This document shows, piece by piece, positions 28,154-37,346 of a stretch of DNA of 64,000 nucleotides (position 1 is the stretch's first letter; every line of letters begins with the position of its first letter). Source of the stretch: Candidatus Gastranaerophilales bacterium. Lineage in GTDB: Bacteria > Cyanobacteriota > Vampirovibrionia > Gastranaerophilales > Gastranaerophilaceae. The stretch is taken from NCBI GenBank assembly GCA_944325595.1, contig CALVAQ010000004.1:62001-126000 (forward strand), read 5' to 3'. Below the pieces are notes generated by a model, which saw only the letters and a program-made list of their open reading frames with translations, was not told the DNA's origin and did not search any database. The position numbers and the translations under genes were made by a program.

Positions 28154-28696
28154 ATGAAAACATTATTTGAAAAAATGTTATTTATTTTAATAAATATAAT
28201 ATTTTGTTTTAATTATTGTACATTGAAGTTACTTTTTTATTTATGTGCTTTTCTTGTGCAATATATAAATAAATCTGATATTATTTCATATGATAAAGAT
28301 GGCGATTTTTATTTTATTTTATGGATTTTATTACTATACTTAATTTACATATTCTTTAAATTATTTTTGTTTTCAATTTTGTATAAATTAAAAAATAAAC
28401 TACCCTATATCCATTCTTTTTTGAAGAATTTTCTTGATGATAAAAAGACAACAGTGAAAATTTTAAAAATCTCTTTTTTGTTTGATATAACAGTGTTTGC
28501 AATTACAACGTTTGTAATTGGGTTTAAGTTTAAAAATGCTGAAGATTTTTGGCTGGCTTTAATGCAGGGAACACTATTTGATGGAGTATTTGAGACATTT
28601 TGTGTATCTTTAATAATTTACCTATTTTTGCTGGGCGGAGTTACAACATGCTATCTATCTTTTTTAATGACTAAAAAATTATGGTTTAATAAATAG
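28154..28696 (+). CDS. polytopic membrane protein, candidate immunity protein 1
   Basis: 180 residues, about four hydrophobic helices, extremely rich in Phe, Leu, Ile and Lys. It is a paralog of the next gene: both have a membrane pair, then a hydrophilic K-x2-x-IH-x-F loop with a following DK, a conserved Asp in the third helix, and a C-terminal GGVxxCYLS segment. Location behind a toxin-like gene and membrane nature fit an immunity protein against a membrane-acting or periplasmic toxin; this is inference only. No Shine-Dalgarno site; the promoter predicts a leaderless mRNA. Confidence 0.7.
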   Translation: MKTLFEKMLFILINIIFCFNYCTLKLLFYLCAFLVQYINKSDIISYDKDGDFYFILWILLLYLIYIFFKLFLFSILYKLKNKLPYIHSFLKNFLDDKKTTVKILKISFLFDITVFAITTFVIGFKFKNAEDFWLALMQGTLFDGVFETFCVSLIIYLFLLGGVTTCYLSFLMTKKLWFNK

Positions 28697-28741
28697 TTTG
28701 TAAACTGTAAGCAGAGATATATGGTATTTTATATCCCTGTT

Positions 28742-28750
28742 TGATATTAT
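28742..28750 (+). promoter_or_regulatory. extended -10 promoter, leaderless type
   Basis: TGaTATTAT at 28742-28750, then six bases and the ATG at 28757. An imperfect hairpin (about 28712-28734, agatata/tatatcc) precedes it and may end the previous transcript. Confidence 0.55.
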
Positions 28751-28756
28751 TTATTT

Positions 28757-29239
28757 ATGAAAAAATTGGGTTGTATTTTATTTTTATTTCTGAATTTATT
28801 ATTGACACCAGCTTCTTCTATATTGTTATTCTATTTAATTGTTTTGTTTTTATCTTTTGAAGAATACTCTAATGGGAAAATTGTTTGGGAAGATAATCTC
28901 TTTGTTGTCTTTCTGATTTGTATTTTGCTTATATTCTGTATTTTTAAGTTATGTATTTTTCCTTTGATTTATATATTAAACAAAAATAATTCACATATTC
29001 ATAATTTCTTTGAAAAGATAGTTTACGACAAAAACTTTAGAAATAAAGTTTTATTTTTTGCCTGTATAACCGATACTATAATAATTTTGCTATTTTCAGT
29101 TGAAACATTTTTATACAGTATCAAAGATTTGCCATTTGTTTTTATTATACATTCTTTATTTGGTTTGGGCGGTGTATTTATTTGTTATTTGTCATTAATT
29201 ATCTGGTATAAAATAAAAAAACATGCCGGTCGTGTGTAG
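28757..29239 (+). CDS. polytopic membrane protein, candidate immunity protein 2
   Basis: 160 residues, about four membrane helices, clear paralog of the gene before it (shared IHNFF/IHSFL loop, DK, helix Asp, and GGVFICYLS near the end). The N-terminal hydrophobic stretch begins directly after MKK and could be read as a signal anchor. The two copies have diverged strongly, as expected if each neutralises a different toxin variant. Its own extended -10 lies six bases before the ATG. The locus ends here; the next gene is convergent carbonic anhydrase. Confidence 0.7.
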   Translation: MKKLGCILFLFLNLLLTPASSILLFYLIVLFLSFEEYSNGKIVWEDNLFVVFLICILLIFCIFKLCIFPLIYILNKNNSHIHNFFEKIVYDKNFRNKVLFFACITDTIIILLFSVETFLYSIKDLPFVFIIHSLFGLGGVFICYLSLIIWYKIKKHAGRV

Positions 29240-29297
29240 ATTGAATTTGACGGTTCATTAAAAATATAACTCAGGAGAAATGTTGTTGGCGGAAAAA

Positions 29298-29876
29298 CTA
29301 TTGTTCCTCCAAGACAGTAACCTTACCAGATTCAAAGTTCAAATATGCTCTTACAATTTCAAACTTTCCGTCAGCGTATGCCTGACGTAATATCGGAGAA
29401 CGTTTCAAAAGTTTTCTTTTCTTTGTGAGTGTGTAGTCACGTGCAATTTCATTGTAACATTCCGTTTTGCTGTCCATAATCTCATACACAGAACGGATTA
29501 AAAGCTGCAGATGTTCCGGTTCTTTGGGATACATTGCTTTTGCTGCTTTCATAACCCCGCAGTCATCATGGCTCAGCACCATTACAAGCGGTACTTTCAG
29601 ATGGTCAACAGCATATTCGACACTCTCGAGAATATTTTCGCCGATTACGGCTCCGGCACAGCGCACAACAAAGATATCACCGAATCCGGTATTGAAAAAC
29701 AGCTCGGGAACGACCCTGGAGTCTGAACAGGTGACAACACAAGCAAACGGTGACTGGTGCTCTTTCAGACTTTGCATGGCAGTTAAGTCTCTGCCTGTTG
29801 AATGTATTTTTCCGTTTACAAAATCCTCATTCCCCTGCAAAAGTTTTTTTAGTGCTTCGTTTGCTTTTTTGTTCAT
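29298..29876 (-). CDS. beta-class carbonic anhydrase
   Basis: 192 residues. It interconverts CO2 and bicarbonate. The zinc and catalytic residues are all present: Cys50, Asp52 and Arg54 in CSDSRV, His103 and Cys106 in SHDDCG. The usual GHxxCGA is SHDDCGV here, still keeping both zinc ligands. No signal peptide, so cytoplasmic. It begins 23 bp after yidC on the same strand, with ccggag as ribosome binding site. Confidence 0.93.
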   Translation of the reverse strand: MNKKANEALKKLLQGNEDFVNGKIHSTGRDLTAMQSLKEHQSPFACVVTCSDSRVVPELFFNTGFGDIFVVRCAGAVIGENILESVEYAVDHLKVPLVMVLSHDDCGVMKAAKAMYPKEPEHLQLLIRSVYEIMDSKTECYNEIARDYTLTKKRKLLKRSPILRQAYADGKFEIVRAYLNFESGKVTVLEEQ

Positions 29877-29899
29877 TGATTACTCCGGCTTAAGACAAA

Positions 29900-31021
29900 T
29901 TATTTGTCGTCTTCTTTTTCAATATTCTTAATTTCTTTTGCTTTAACTTTTTTTGTATTTAAGGGCGTTTCGTCAGAGACCGTACCTTTAGCAAGTTTTT
30001 GCTGTTCAGTTTCCATATCAAGCTGTTTGTTTATAATCATTGTCTGGAATACCTGTATAATATTGCTTGAAATCAAGTAAAGCAAAACACCTGCAGGAAT
30101 CGGGATGAAAAGGAATGTTGCCGTGAGCATAACCGGCATCATTGTTCCGAGAGATTTTTGCATTGCTTCTTGCGCAGGGTCTGCTGCAGCCATCTTGTTT
30201 GTTGCCATCATTATTTTTTGTGTAAGGAACATTGATGCACCGAAAATTACAACAAGAATCAGAACATCATAATTGAACGATGCCTTAGCGGCTAGTGTCG
30301 GAACCGATGCGGCAAGAACCTCTCCCTGACGGGTGAATGTAACTTTTTCTATTTCTCTTGTGTTGTTGTCGGTTACTGTTGCTTCAGCTTTTGTGATTTT
30401 GGCAAGCTGACTGAATTTTAAATCAAAATCATCAAGACTGATTTTCAAATCAACCGGCTCACCGGGAGTTATCTCTCCCTGTACTTTCAGGGCATTTCTC
30501 GGATTGGAGAGTTTTGCGCCTTCAAGCTCTTTGTCGCCTATGTATACCTTTATATTTTTATTAAGTGAGAAAGTATCTCTGCTTCCTACAGAGAATTTTC
30601 CGTCATTTGAAACTCCTGCATTGCCTTTCAATGTTGCATCGAGTCTGTTTATGAACAAAAAGTTGGACTGCCCCGCCATTGAAATAAATTGAGGACTCAT
30701 CAAAGAAGAATACAAAAGAATGAAAATCGGCATTTGAATAAGCAGCGGCAAGCATCCTGCCATAGGATTAAATTTGTGTTCTTTGTAGAACTCCATCATT
30801 TTTTGCTGCATCATTTGCGGATTATTTTTGTAACGATCCTGAATAGCTTTCATTTTGGGCTGTAAAAGCTGCATAGTCTTCATTGAACGCTGCTGAGATA
30901 CATTCAGCGGCCACATTGCCAGTCTGATGATTACTGTCAAGGCAATAATACCGAGACCGTAGCTTCCGAATATATTACTTAATTGTTTCAAAAAATCTAT
31001 AGTTAAAGTCGTAAAATCCAA
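29900..31021 (-). CDS. yidC: membrane protein insertase YidC
   Basis: 373 residues from a TTG start at 31021, chosen because gggagag lies about 8 bases upstream and the longer frame has no such site and would run into the promoter. YidC inserts and folds inner-membrane proteins. Seen: first helix with the conserved Arg (VIIRLAMWPL), cytoplasmic hairpin rich in Lys/Gln/Met, CLPLLIQMPIF, and the C-terminal helix pair FIPIPAGVLLYLISSNI. A soluble insertion of about 125 residues lies between the second and third helices, facing the periplasm, unlike the E. coli P1 domain, which follows the first helix. Confidence 0.93.
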   Translation of the reverse strand: MDFTTLTIDFLKQLSNIFGSYGLGIIALTVIIRLAMWPLNVSQQRSMKTMQLLQPKMKAIQDRYKNNPQMMQQKMMEFYKEHKFNPMAGCLPLLIQMPIFILLYSSLMSPQFISMAGQSNFLFINRLDATLKGNAGVSNDGKFSVGSRDTFSLNKNIKVYIGDKELEGAKLSNPRNALKVQGEITPGEPVDLKISLDDFDLKFSQLAKITKAEATVTDNNTREIEKVTFTRQGEVLAASVPTLAAKASFNYDVLILVVIFGASMFLTQKIMMATNKMAAADPAQEAMQKSLGTMMPVMLTATFLFIPIPAGVLLYLISSNIIQVFQTMIINKQLDMETEQQKLAKGTVSDETPLNTKKVKAKEIKNIEKEDDK

Positions 31022-31053
31022 TTTATTTCTCTCCCTGTCTGTCCATAGATTAT

Positions 31054-31081
31054 ATTGTAAAACAAAAATATATTTTGCCAA
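31054..31081 (-). promoter_or_regulatory. promoter of yidC
   Basis: Minus strand: TTGGCA (31076-31081), 16-bp spacer, TACAAT (31054-31059). A TATAAT for trkA lies at 31096-31101 on the plus strand, so the two promoters are back to back. Confidence 0.65.
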
Positions 31082-31126
31082 TTAAAATTCTGTATTATAA
31101 TGAAATTCAAAAATAGGAAAATTTAC

Positions 31127-32455
31127 ATGAAAATAGTAGTATTCGGTGCCAGCGAAATGGGGCTTCTGCTCGCAACAGAGTTTTTTGAAGACCACGATAT
31201 AACAATAATAGATAAAGAAGAAAACAAAACAGAAGCATTGAACCGTCTGGATATCAGCTATATTGCCGGTAACGGTTCAAATATAAACACTTTGAAAGCT
31301 GCAAATATAGAAGATGCAGATATTTTTATTGCCTGCACGGGGTTTGATGAAGCAAATATCGTTTCTTGTATGACCGTCAGCCGTTTGAGTCAGGCTAAAA
31401 CGGTTTGTTTCGTGAGCAAGCCCGAATATATTGAATCTTTAAACCTTGTAAAGAATACCCAGTATGAGGTGATAGATTTTGTAGTATGGCCGGAAGAACT
31501 GCTTACGCAGGAAATTTTTAGAATAATCACTGTTCCCGAGGCTGTTGATGTCGAAAATTTTGCACAGGGACGGGCAAGACTACTCGAATACAGGATTAAA
31601 GAAGATTCTTTGATTCTTGGCAAAAAGCTGAAAGACTGCAGATTTGTCGATGAGACACTGGTTGTGGCAATTACAAGAGATGAAAACCTCTTTATTCCTG
31701 ATGGTGAAACAGACTTCAGACTTAATGACAAAGTTATTTTTATGGGCTCTTCAACATCTCTGGATATACTTGCAAGAGACATCTTTCAGAGCAAATCGAG
31801 AGTCAAAACGGCAGCAATTATCGGCGGCGGAAGTGTCGGTTTGATGCTTGCGCAAAATCTTGAGAAAGTTAATATAAAAACAAAAATTATAGAACGTGAC
31901 TACAAACGCTGTGAAGATTTGACAGAAGCACTAAAAGATACAATGGTTCTGTACGGTGACGGTTCAAATATGGAGCTTTTGGAACAGGAAGACATCGGTG
32001 AGTGCGATGTCGTTGTCAGTGTTACAAACAACGACGAAAAGAATTTGCTTTGTTCGCTTTTGACCAAACAAATGTGTGCAAAGAAAGTTATAACCAGAGT
32101 TTCAAAAACTGCCAATATAGGCTTGTTTGAAAAAGTCGGTATTGATGTTGCTATTTCACCGAAAGAGGCTGCCGTTACCGAGATAAGAAACAACTTCCTT
32201 GAAACGGATGTAGAAATTCTTGCTACTGTCGAAAGAGGACAGGGCAGAATAATTGAGGCAGTTATACCGGATGATTTTAAAGAAACGGCACTGATGGATT
32301 TGAAACTGCCCGAGAAAGCTATTATTGCTATAATTCAGAGAGGTCACAGTGTAATAATCCCGAAAGGTATTACTCTGTTGAGACCAAAAGACAAAATACT
32401 TATATTCACGAGAGAAGAAACTTCTCAAAAGATAATCGATTTCTTTAGAGGATAA
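31127..32455 (+). CDS. trkA: Trk potassium uptake regulator TrkA
   Basis: 442 residues with two RCK units, each an NAD-binding Rossmann domain plus a TrkA-C domain, as in E. coli TrkA. It gates the potassium channel TrkH. The second Rossmann motif is canonical (GGGSVG, about residue 231); the first is unusual, FGASEMG in place of the typical GAGQVG. The start 31127 is chosen because aggaaa precedes it and the protein then begins MKIVVFGA. trkH follows after one base. Confidence 0.93.
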   Translation: MKIVVFGASEMGLLLATEFFEDHDITIIDKEENKTEALNRLDISYIAGNGSNINTLKAANIEDADIFIACTGFDEANIVSCMTVSRLSQAKTVCFVSKPEYIESLNLVKNTQYEVIDFVVWPEELLTQEIFRIITVPEAVDVENFAQGRARLLEYRIKEDSLILGKKLKDCRFVDETLVVAITRDENLFIPDGETDFRLNDKVIFMGSSTSLDILARDIFQSKSRVKTAAIIGGGSVGLMLAQNLEKVNIKTKIIERDYKRCEDLTEALKDTMVLYGDGSNMELLEQEDIGECDVVVSVTNNDEKNLLCSLLTKQMCAKKVITRVSKTANIGLFEKVGIDVAISPKEAAVTEIRNNFLETDVEILATVERGQGRIIEAVIPDDFKETALMDLKLPEKAIIAIIQRGHSVIIPKGITLLRPKDKILIFTREETSQKIIDFFRG

Positions 32456-32456
32456 A

Positions 32457-33908
32457 ATGAGACTTTCATATATATTCACAGCACTGGAGTTGATATTGAG
32501 ATGTATTGCAATTGTAATAATTGCTCCGGCACTGGTTGCTGTATATTATCATGATTGGAATTCCGTAATTCCTTTTGTCGTAGCGGCGGCAGTCTCCTTG
32601 TGCGCAAGTTTTATTTTTCACTACAAATCCGATACGTTTGAAAGTCTTAATGATATCAAAAAATCCGAAGCTCTTTGTATTGTTGCTGTATCATGGCTGA
32701 TTTTTGCAGCTGTGAGCGCAATTCCTTACCTGTTTTTTGGATTGAATCCGATAAATTCTCTCTTTGAATCAGTTTCCGGCATTACAACAACCGGCGCCAC
32801 TATCCTGACTCATTACGATTACCCGAAAGCAATGCTTTTCTGGCGTTCTATGAGCCAATGGCTCGGAGGTATGGGGATTATCGTGCTGTTTATTGCCGTA
32901 TTGCCGCAGTTTGCCGTTGCAGGCAGACAGATGTTCTTTGCGGAAGCTCCCGGACCAACGGAAGATAAAATCACCCCGAGAATCAGACACACAGCGAGTG
33001 CTGTTTGGGCTATATACATCTTTTTTACGGCTCTTGAAATAATTTTGCTGAAGCTGGCAGGCATGCCGTTGTTTGATGCATTTTGCAATTCATTTTCGAC
33101 ACTTGCCGGCGGCGGATTTTCGCCAAATCCGTCAAGCATTATGGGATATCATTCTAATTTGATATGCTGGATAATGATTTTCTTTATGTTTATTGCAGGC
33201 TTAAACTTTGCTCTTTTGTGCAAAGTAGTGGCATCGAGGAACTTGTCGCTTCTGTTTAAGGATGAAGAAAGCAGAGCTTATATGGGTATAATTCTTGTTT
33301 TTACTGCTGCCCTGGCTATTGCTTTGTTTAATAAAGAGGCGTACTCTGCATTTGAATCGCTTACCGCAGCCGCTTTTCAGGTTGTTACCGTTATAATTAC
33401 GGCTGGTTTTGCTTCTGTTGATTTTGCGCAGTGGCATTTTTTGCCGAAAATTATTCTGTTTGCGCTATTTTTCTGCGGCGCCTGTGCAGGATCAGCAGGC
33501 GGCGGTTTGAAGATTATCAGGCTTGTTATTTTGTTTAAATATCTAAAAATTGAAGTTGCAAAAATACTGCATCCGAATGCTGTTTATCCGATAAAAATCA
33601 ACAAAACAATAGTTCCGCATGAAGTTATACGGCAGATTATTGCGTTTATTTGTTTTTATCTGCTTATTTTTGCAATTTCCGCTTTTTTGATTGCTGTAAT
33701 AGAAAATAATTCGACTATGGGTATAACAAGCAGTATCACAATGCTTGGCAATATTGGTCCGGGGTTTGGTGCGGCAGGTCCTATGGGCAGTTTTGATGTG
33801 CTGCACCCTTTGTCAAAAGCTATATGTATTTTCAATATGTTAGTGGGCAGACTCGAGCTTGTCCCGTTTCTTGCTATGCTGCATATTGATTTTTGGAATA
33901 TAAAATAA
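32457..33908 (+). CDS. trkH: Trk potassium channel subunit TrkH
   Basis: 483 residues, eight to ten membrane helices. The four pore-loop filters are visible: TTTGATI, AGGGFSPNP, TAGFASVDF and GNIGPGFG, each with the key Gly. Forms the K+ pathway regulated by TrkA. Its ATG comes one base after the trkA stop, with gagg just upstream, so the two subunits are co-translated. Confidence 0.95.
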   Translation: MRLSYIFTALELILRCIAIVIIAPALVAVYYHDWNSVIPFVVAAAVSLCASFIFHYKSDTFESLNDIKKSEALCIVAVSWLIFAAVSAIPYLFFGLNPINSLFESVSGITTTGATILTHYDYPKAMLFWRSMSQWLGGMGIIVLFIAVLPQFAVAGRQMFFAEAPGPTEDKITPRIRHTASAVWAIYIFFTALEIILLKLAGMPLFDAFCNSFSTLAGGGFSPNPSSIMGYHSNLICWIMIFFMFIAGLNFALLCKVVASRNLSLLFKDEESRAYMGIILVFTAALAIALFNKEAYSAFESLTAAAFQVVTVIITAGFASVDFAQWHFLPKIILFALFFCGACAGSAGGGLKIIRLVILFKYLKIEVAKILHPNAVYPIKINKTIVPHEVIRQIIAFICFYLLIFAISAFLIAVIENNSTMGITSSITMLGNIGPGFGAAGPMGSFDVLHPLSKAICIFNMLVGRLELVPFLAMLHIDFWNIK

Positions 33909-33992
33909 TACACGCAATATCCACCTAATATATGTGTAAAAGCCTTGATTATCTGCTACAATTATTTCGTAAGAAATATAGAGGTTTTTAAG

Positions 33993-35330
33993 GTGGAAGA
34001 AAATATAGTAAAAAAAGAGGTCGTATACCCTTATTTGACAAGACCTGTTGAAATATACGAAAGAGAATGCGGGCACAAAATTGTGCTTGCTCACAAAGAA
34101 GGCGGACTTGTTAATATTTCGAGCTGGGTAAAAACAGGTTCAATAAATGAAAATGATGAAATCAACGGAATTTCTCACTTTCTTGAACACTTGATGTTTA
34201 AAGGCACTCACAAGCACAAAGCAGGATATTTTGACAAAACACTTGAATCCAAAGGTGCTATTGTCAATGCAGCTACGTGGAAGGATTATACTTTTTATTA
34301 TGTCACTTTGCCGAAAGGACCTGAAAACTCCTATATGAACGAGGCTATAGAACTCCATGCTGACATGATGCTTGATCCGGTAATCCCTGAAGATGAAATA
34401 GGACCTGCCTTTACCTATGGAGACGACAATGTTTCACAAAAAAGAGAAAGACACGTCGTTATAGAAGAAATAAGAATGAGACAGGATCAGCCGTGGACAA
34501 AGATTTATAACAACACAAACAAAAATATGTATACAAACCATCCTTACAGAAGAGATGTAATAGGCTTCCCCGAGATAATAGCTTCTGTCTCAAGAGAAAC
34601 TATACTCGATTATTACAGAACACACTATACACCGAACAACATTACCACAATTGTCGCAGGTGATTTTGACAGTAAAGAAGTTCTGGAAAAAGTTGTTAAA
34701 GAGTTTGATTTTAAAGAAAGACAAAACTATCAAAACCCGGAATATGACCTTGACAAACCTGTTGAAGAAGAAAAATATTTCGAACTAAAAGGAAAGATTA
34801 ATACAGGCTTTGCTATTACGGGCTGGCTTGGACCAGTTGCAAGAGACATAAAAGACAATATCGGGCTTGAGATTGTTAATGTTGTTCTGGGTGAAGGTCA
34901 AAGCTCCCGATTATATCAAAACCTTATAGAAAAAGTTTCTGACCCGATATTCAATGTTGTAACAACAGATTTTTACAGTTTTAGAGACGGAGGAAATTTC
35001 TTTGTGCAATCCAACTTTAAAGCTGACAAAAAAGATGATGCGCTCAGATTGATAAAAAAAGAGTTTGAAAAACTTTCAAAAGAAGGAATGTCCGAGCAGG
35101 AATTCCAAAAAGCAAAGAAAAAACTTAAAGCACGTTTTGCGGAAAGCTCTGAGACCGTTTCTGATATTGCAGAAAATATTGGCTATTATATGACGGTTTG
35201 CAATGAACTTGACCTGGTTGAGAAATATCTCGAGGATTTGGAAAGCTATACGCTCGAAGAGGCAAATCAGATTGCAAACAAATACCTGCAGTTTAAAAAT
35301 TCGGTCACAACGGTGCTGATTCCCGAATAG
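33993..35330 (+). CDS. M16 zinc peptidase, active subunit
   Basis: 445 residues. Inverted zinc motif HxxEH in SHFLEHLMFKGT, with the second Glu about 75-90 residues later (HVVIEEI). M16 peptidases degrade peptides in a clamshell, often as a pair of an active and an inactive chain. GTG at 33993 is chosen: gagg lies 8 bases upstream and the upstream TTG would include a non-homologous leader that overlaps an extended -10 (TGCTACAAT, 33954-33962). The inactive partner follows 65 bp downstream. Confidence 0.92.
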   Translation: MEENIVKKEVVYPYLTRPVEIYERECGHKIVLAHKEGGLVNISSWVKTGSINENDEINGISHFLEHLMFKGTHKHKAGYFDKTLESKGAIVNAATWKDYTFYYVTLPKGPENSYMNEAIELHADMMLDPVIPEDEIGPAFTYGDDNVSQKRERHVVIEEIRMRQDQPWTKIYNNTNKNMYTNHPYRRDVIGFPEIIASVSRETILDYYRTHYTPNNITTIVAGDFDSKEVLEKVVKEFDFKERQNYQNPEYDLDKPVEEEKYFELKGKINTGFAITGWLGPVARDIKDNIGLEIVNVVLGEGQSSRLYQNLIEKVSDPIFNVVTTDFYSFRDGGNFFVQSNFKADKKDDALRLIKKEFEKLSKEGMSEQEFQKAKKKLKARFAESSETVSDIAENIGYYMTVCNELDLVEKYLEDLESYTLEEANQIANKYLQFKNSVTTVLIPE

Positions 35331-35395
35331 AACAGAATATATCCGGCTTAGACAGCAAAACAGAAACCTGTGCCGGTTAGAACAGAGGATAAAAA

Positions 35396-36622
35396 ATGAA
35401 AAAAGTAATTTTGGAAAATAATATACCGCTTGTATTAAAACAAAATAAAAATACACCGAGAATGGCATTGTGTTTTTATTTCAAAATAGAAAATCCGGAA
35501 AAGAAAGCCGGTTTGTACACAGTATTGAACAGGCTGTTTTTGCAGGGTACAAAAAATCGTACTGCACAGCAGCTTGCGAATGAACTGGATGAAAATGCAA
35601 TAGACTGTTACAGTGAAATGAAGCAGGATTTTATCCGCTTTAAACTACAGTGCCTGAACGAAGATTTTGAAAAAGGGATTGAAATTCTTGCAGATATCAT
35701 CAAGAATTCTACATTTGAGGATTTTAACAAAGAGGTTATTAAACTCAAAGGTGAAATTCCGGCGGAAATGGATGAGCCAAAATCAAAGGCAATGGATGCT
35801 TTTTACAAAAATATTTTCAAAAATCATCCTTACGGGCACACTTATACGAAAATTCTTGAAGATATTGATGATATAACACCGCAGGATGTACGGGATGCGT
35901 ATAAAGATTTGCTTTCCAATTCTCCGAAAGTAATCAGTCTTGTCGGTGATTTTGATGAAAACAATGTAATTGAATTGCTCAAAAAACATTTCTCGGAGAT
36001 AAAAAACACATCTGATTTCTCTTCAAAAATAGAAGCACCTGTTTTGACAGAAACACAGATTGTTAAAGTCGAAAAAGATGATGCAGCTCAGGCTCAAATA
36101 ATACAGGGCTGGCATGTTCCGACAATTTTTGACAAAGACTATCCTGCAATAATGGTTATGAACACAATGCTCGGCTCAAGTGGATTGTCGTCCAGATTGT
36201 TTCTTGAATTGAGAGACAAAAAGGGGCTGGCATATGTTGTTCGAAGCAGTTATGAAATCTATGATAAAGCTGCGCTGTTCAATGTATACATCGCAACAGA
36301 GCCTAAAAACATAAAGACTTCTCTTGAAGGATTTAAAATTGAGCTGGACAAAATAAAAAATATACCGGTGACGGAACAGGAACTTGCAAATGCAAAAAAC
36401 AATCTGATTGGAAAACGACAGTTCTTTACCGAAACAAATCTTCAGCAGTCAAGTCTTATGGCATTTTATGAAGATAAGGGTCTTGGTGCTGATTATGAAG
36501 AAAAATTGATTGAACAGATTAATCACGTTACGGCAGATGATATTCAAAGAGTTGCAAATCTTTGTATAAAAGAACCATATGTACTGACAGTGCTTGCACC
36601 GAAAGAATATCTGAATTTTTAA
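35396..36622 (+). CDS. M16 peptidase-like protein, inactive subunit
   Basis: 408 residues. Same fold as the preceding gene but the zinc motif is missing: the position of HxxEH reads LNRLFLQGT. The C-terminal half keeps the substrate-binding Arg/Tyr pattern (SSRLFLELRDKKGLAYVV). This combination is typical of the non-catalytic chain of heterodimeric bacterial M16B peptidases, so the two genes probably make one enzyme. Ribosome binding site gagg precedes the ATG. Confidence 0.9.
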   Translation: MKKVILENNIPLVLKQNKNTPRMALCFYFKIENPEKKAGLYTVLNRLFLQGTKNRTAQQLANELDENAIDCYSEMKQDFIRFKLQCLNEDFEKGIEILADIIKNSTFEDFNKEVIKLKGEIPAEMDEPKSKAMDAFYKNIFKNHPYGHTYTKILEDIDDITPQDVRDAYKDLLSNSPKVISLVGDFDENNVIELLKKHFSEIKNTSDFSSKIEAPVLTETQIVKVEKDDAAQAQIIQGWHVPTIFDKDYPAIMVMNTMLGSSGLSSRLFLELRDKKGLAYVVRSSYEIYDKAALFNVYIATEPKNIKTSLEGFKIELDKIKNIPVTEQELANAKNNLIGKRQFFTETNLQQSSLMAFYEDKGLGADYEEKLIEQINHVTADDIQRVANLCIKEPYVLTVLAPKEYLNF

Positions 36623-36652
36623 AAACAAAACTATCGAGGTATGAAATAGATT

Positions 36653-37276
36653 ATGGCTCAAAATCCGATAAGAAAAGGTCTAAAGGTACAAATAGAAGTT
36701 GATACGGGCAATGTTATCGGCTCGAGAAACAGAATTGACTGCTATATTCTGGAACCCGATTATGACAGGCTTACTGTTTCTTTTCCTGAATCCGCAGAGG
36801 ATTTGATACCGTATTTGACTGAAGGCTCTGAAATAAAAGCGTTTGTGTATACGTTTACAGGAATAGCTATTTTGGATTCTGTAGTTTACGATGCGCCCTA
36901 CGACGGAAAAATGGTGATTGAGTTTAATGAAGAACACCAGATTATACAGAGAAGAAAATATCTCAGAATGCCATATATTACAGATTTGTATCTCCAGCTT
37001 GAAGAAGGTAATCTCAGAACCGATACAATCGATGTCGGCGGCGGCGGAGTCAGATTTGTTTGTGAAAAAAATCTGCGAAATGAGATGAATATAAAAGCTC
37101 AGCTCCGTGTAAACAAATTTGAACCGATGGTAAAAGTAGACGGTATAATTTTGAAAAAAAATTTCTACAAACCAAATGAATATGTACTTGAGTTTATGCA
37201 AATTACAGAAGGCGACAGAGACAAGATTGTCAAAAAATGTATTGAACTGGAAAGAGAACTGAATAAAACATACTAA
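36653..37276 (+). CDS. PilZ-domain protein (YcgR-like)
   Basis: 207 residues. An N-terminal beta domain (about 1-95), then PilZ with the c-di-GMP-binding motif RRKYLR (about residue 101) and the second motif DVGGGGVRF, where the standard is D-x-S-x-x-G; Ser is replaced by Gly. YcgR-type proteins use this layout to couple c-di-GMP to motility or envelope processes. Binding is likely given the intact RxxxR, less certain for the second motif. It is followed by a TPR gene. Confidence 0.85.
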   Translation: MAQNPIRKGLKVQIEVDTGNVIGSRNRIDCYILEPDYDRLTVSFPESAEDLIPYLTEGSEIKAFVYTFTGIAILDSVVYDAPYDGKMVIEFNEEHQIIQRRKYLRMPYITDLYLQLEEGNLRTDTIDVGGGGVRFVCEKNLRNEMNIKAQLRVNKFEPMVKVDGIILKKNFYKPNEYVLEFMQITEGDRDKIVKKCIELERELNKTY

Positions 37277-37346
37277 GATACATAAATACTTTGCAAAAAA
37301 GTGCCGAGTATTTTAATATATCTATATACGAATACAGCAGATAAAC

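Noticed and set aside
26497-29239. Prophage
   Set aside because: Only one phage-head-type motif is present; no integrase, terminase, portal, capsid or lysis gene. The motif also occurs in toxins.
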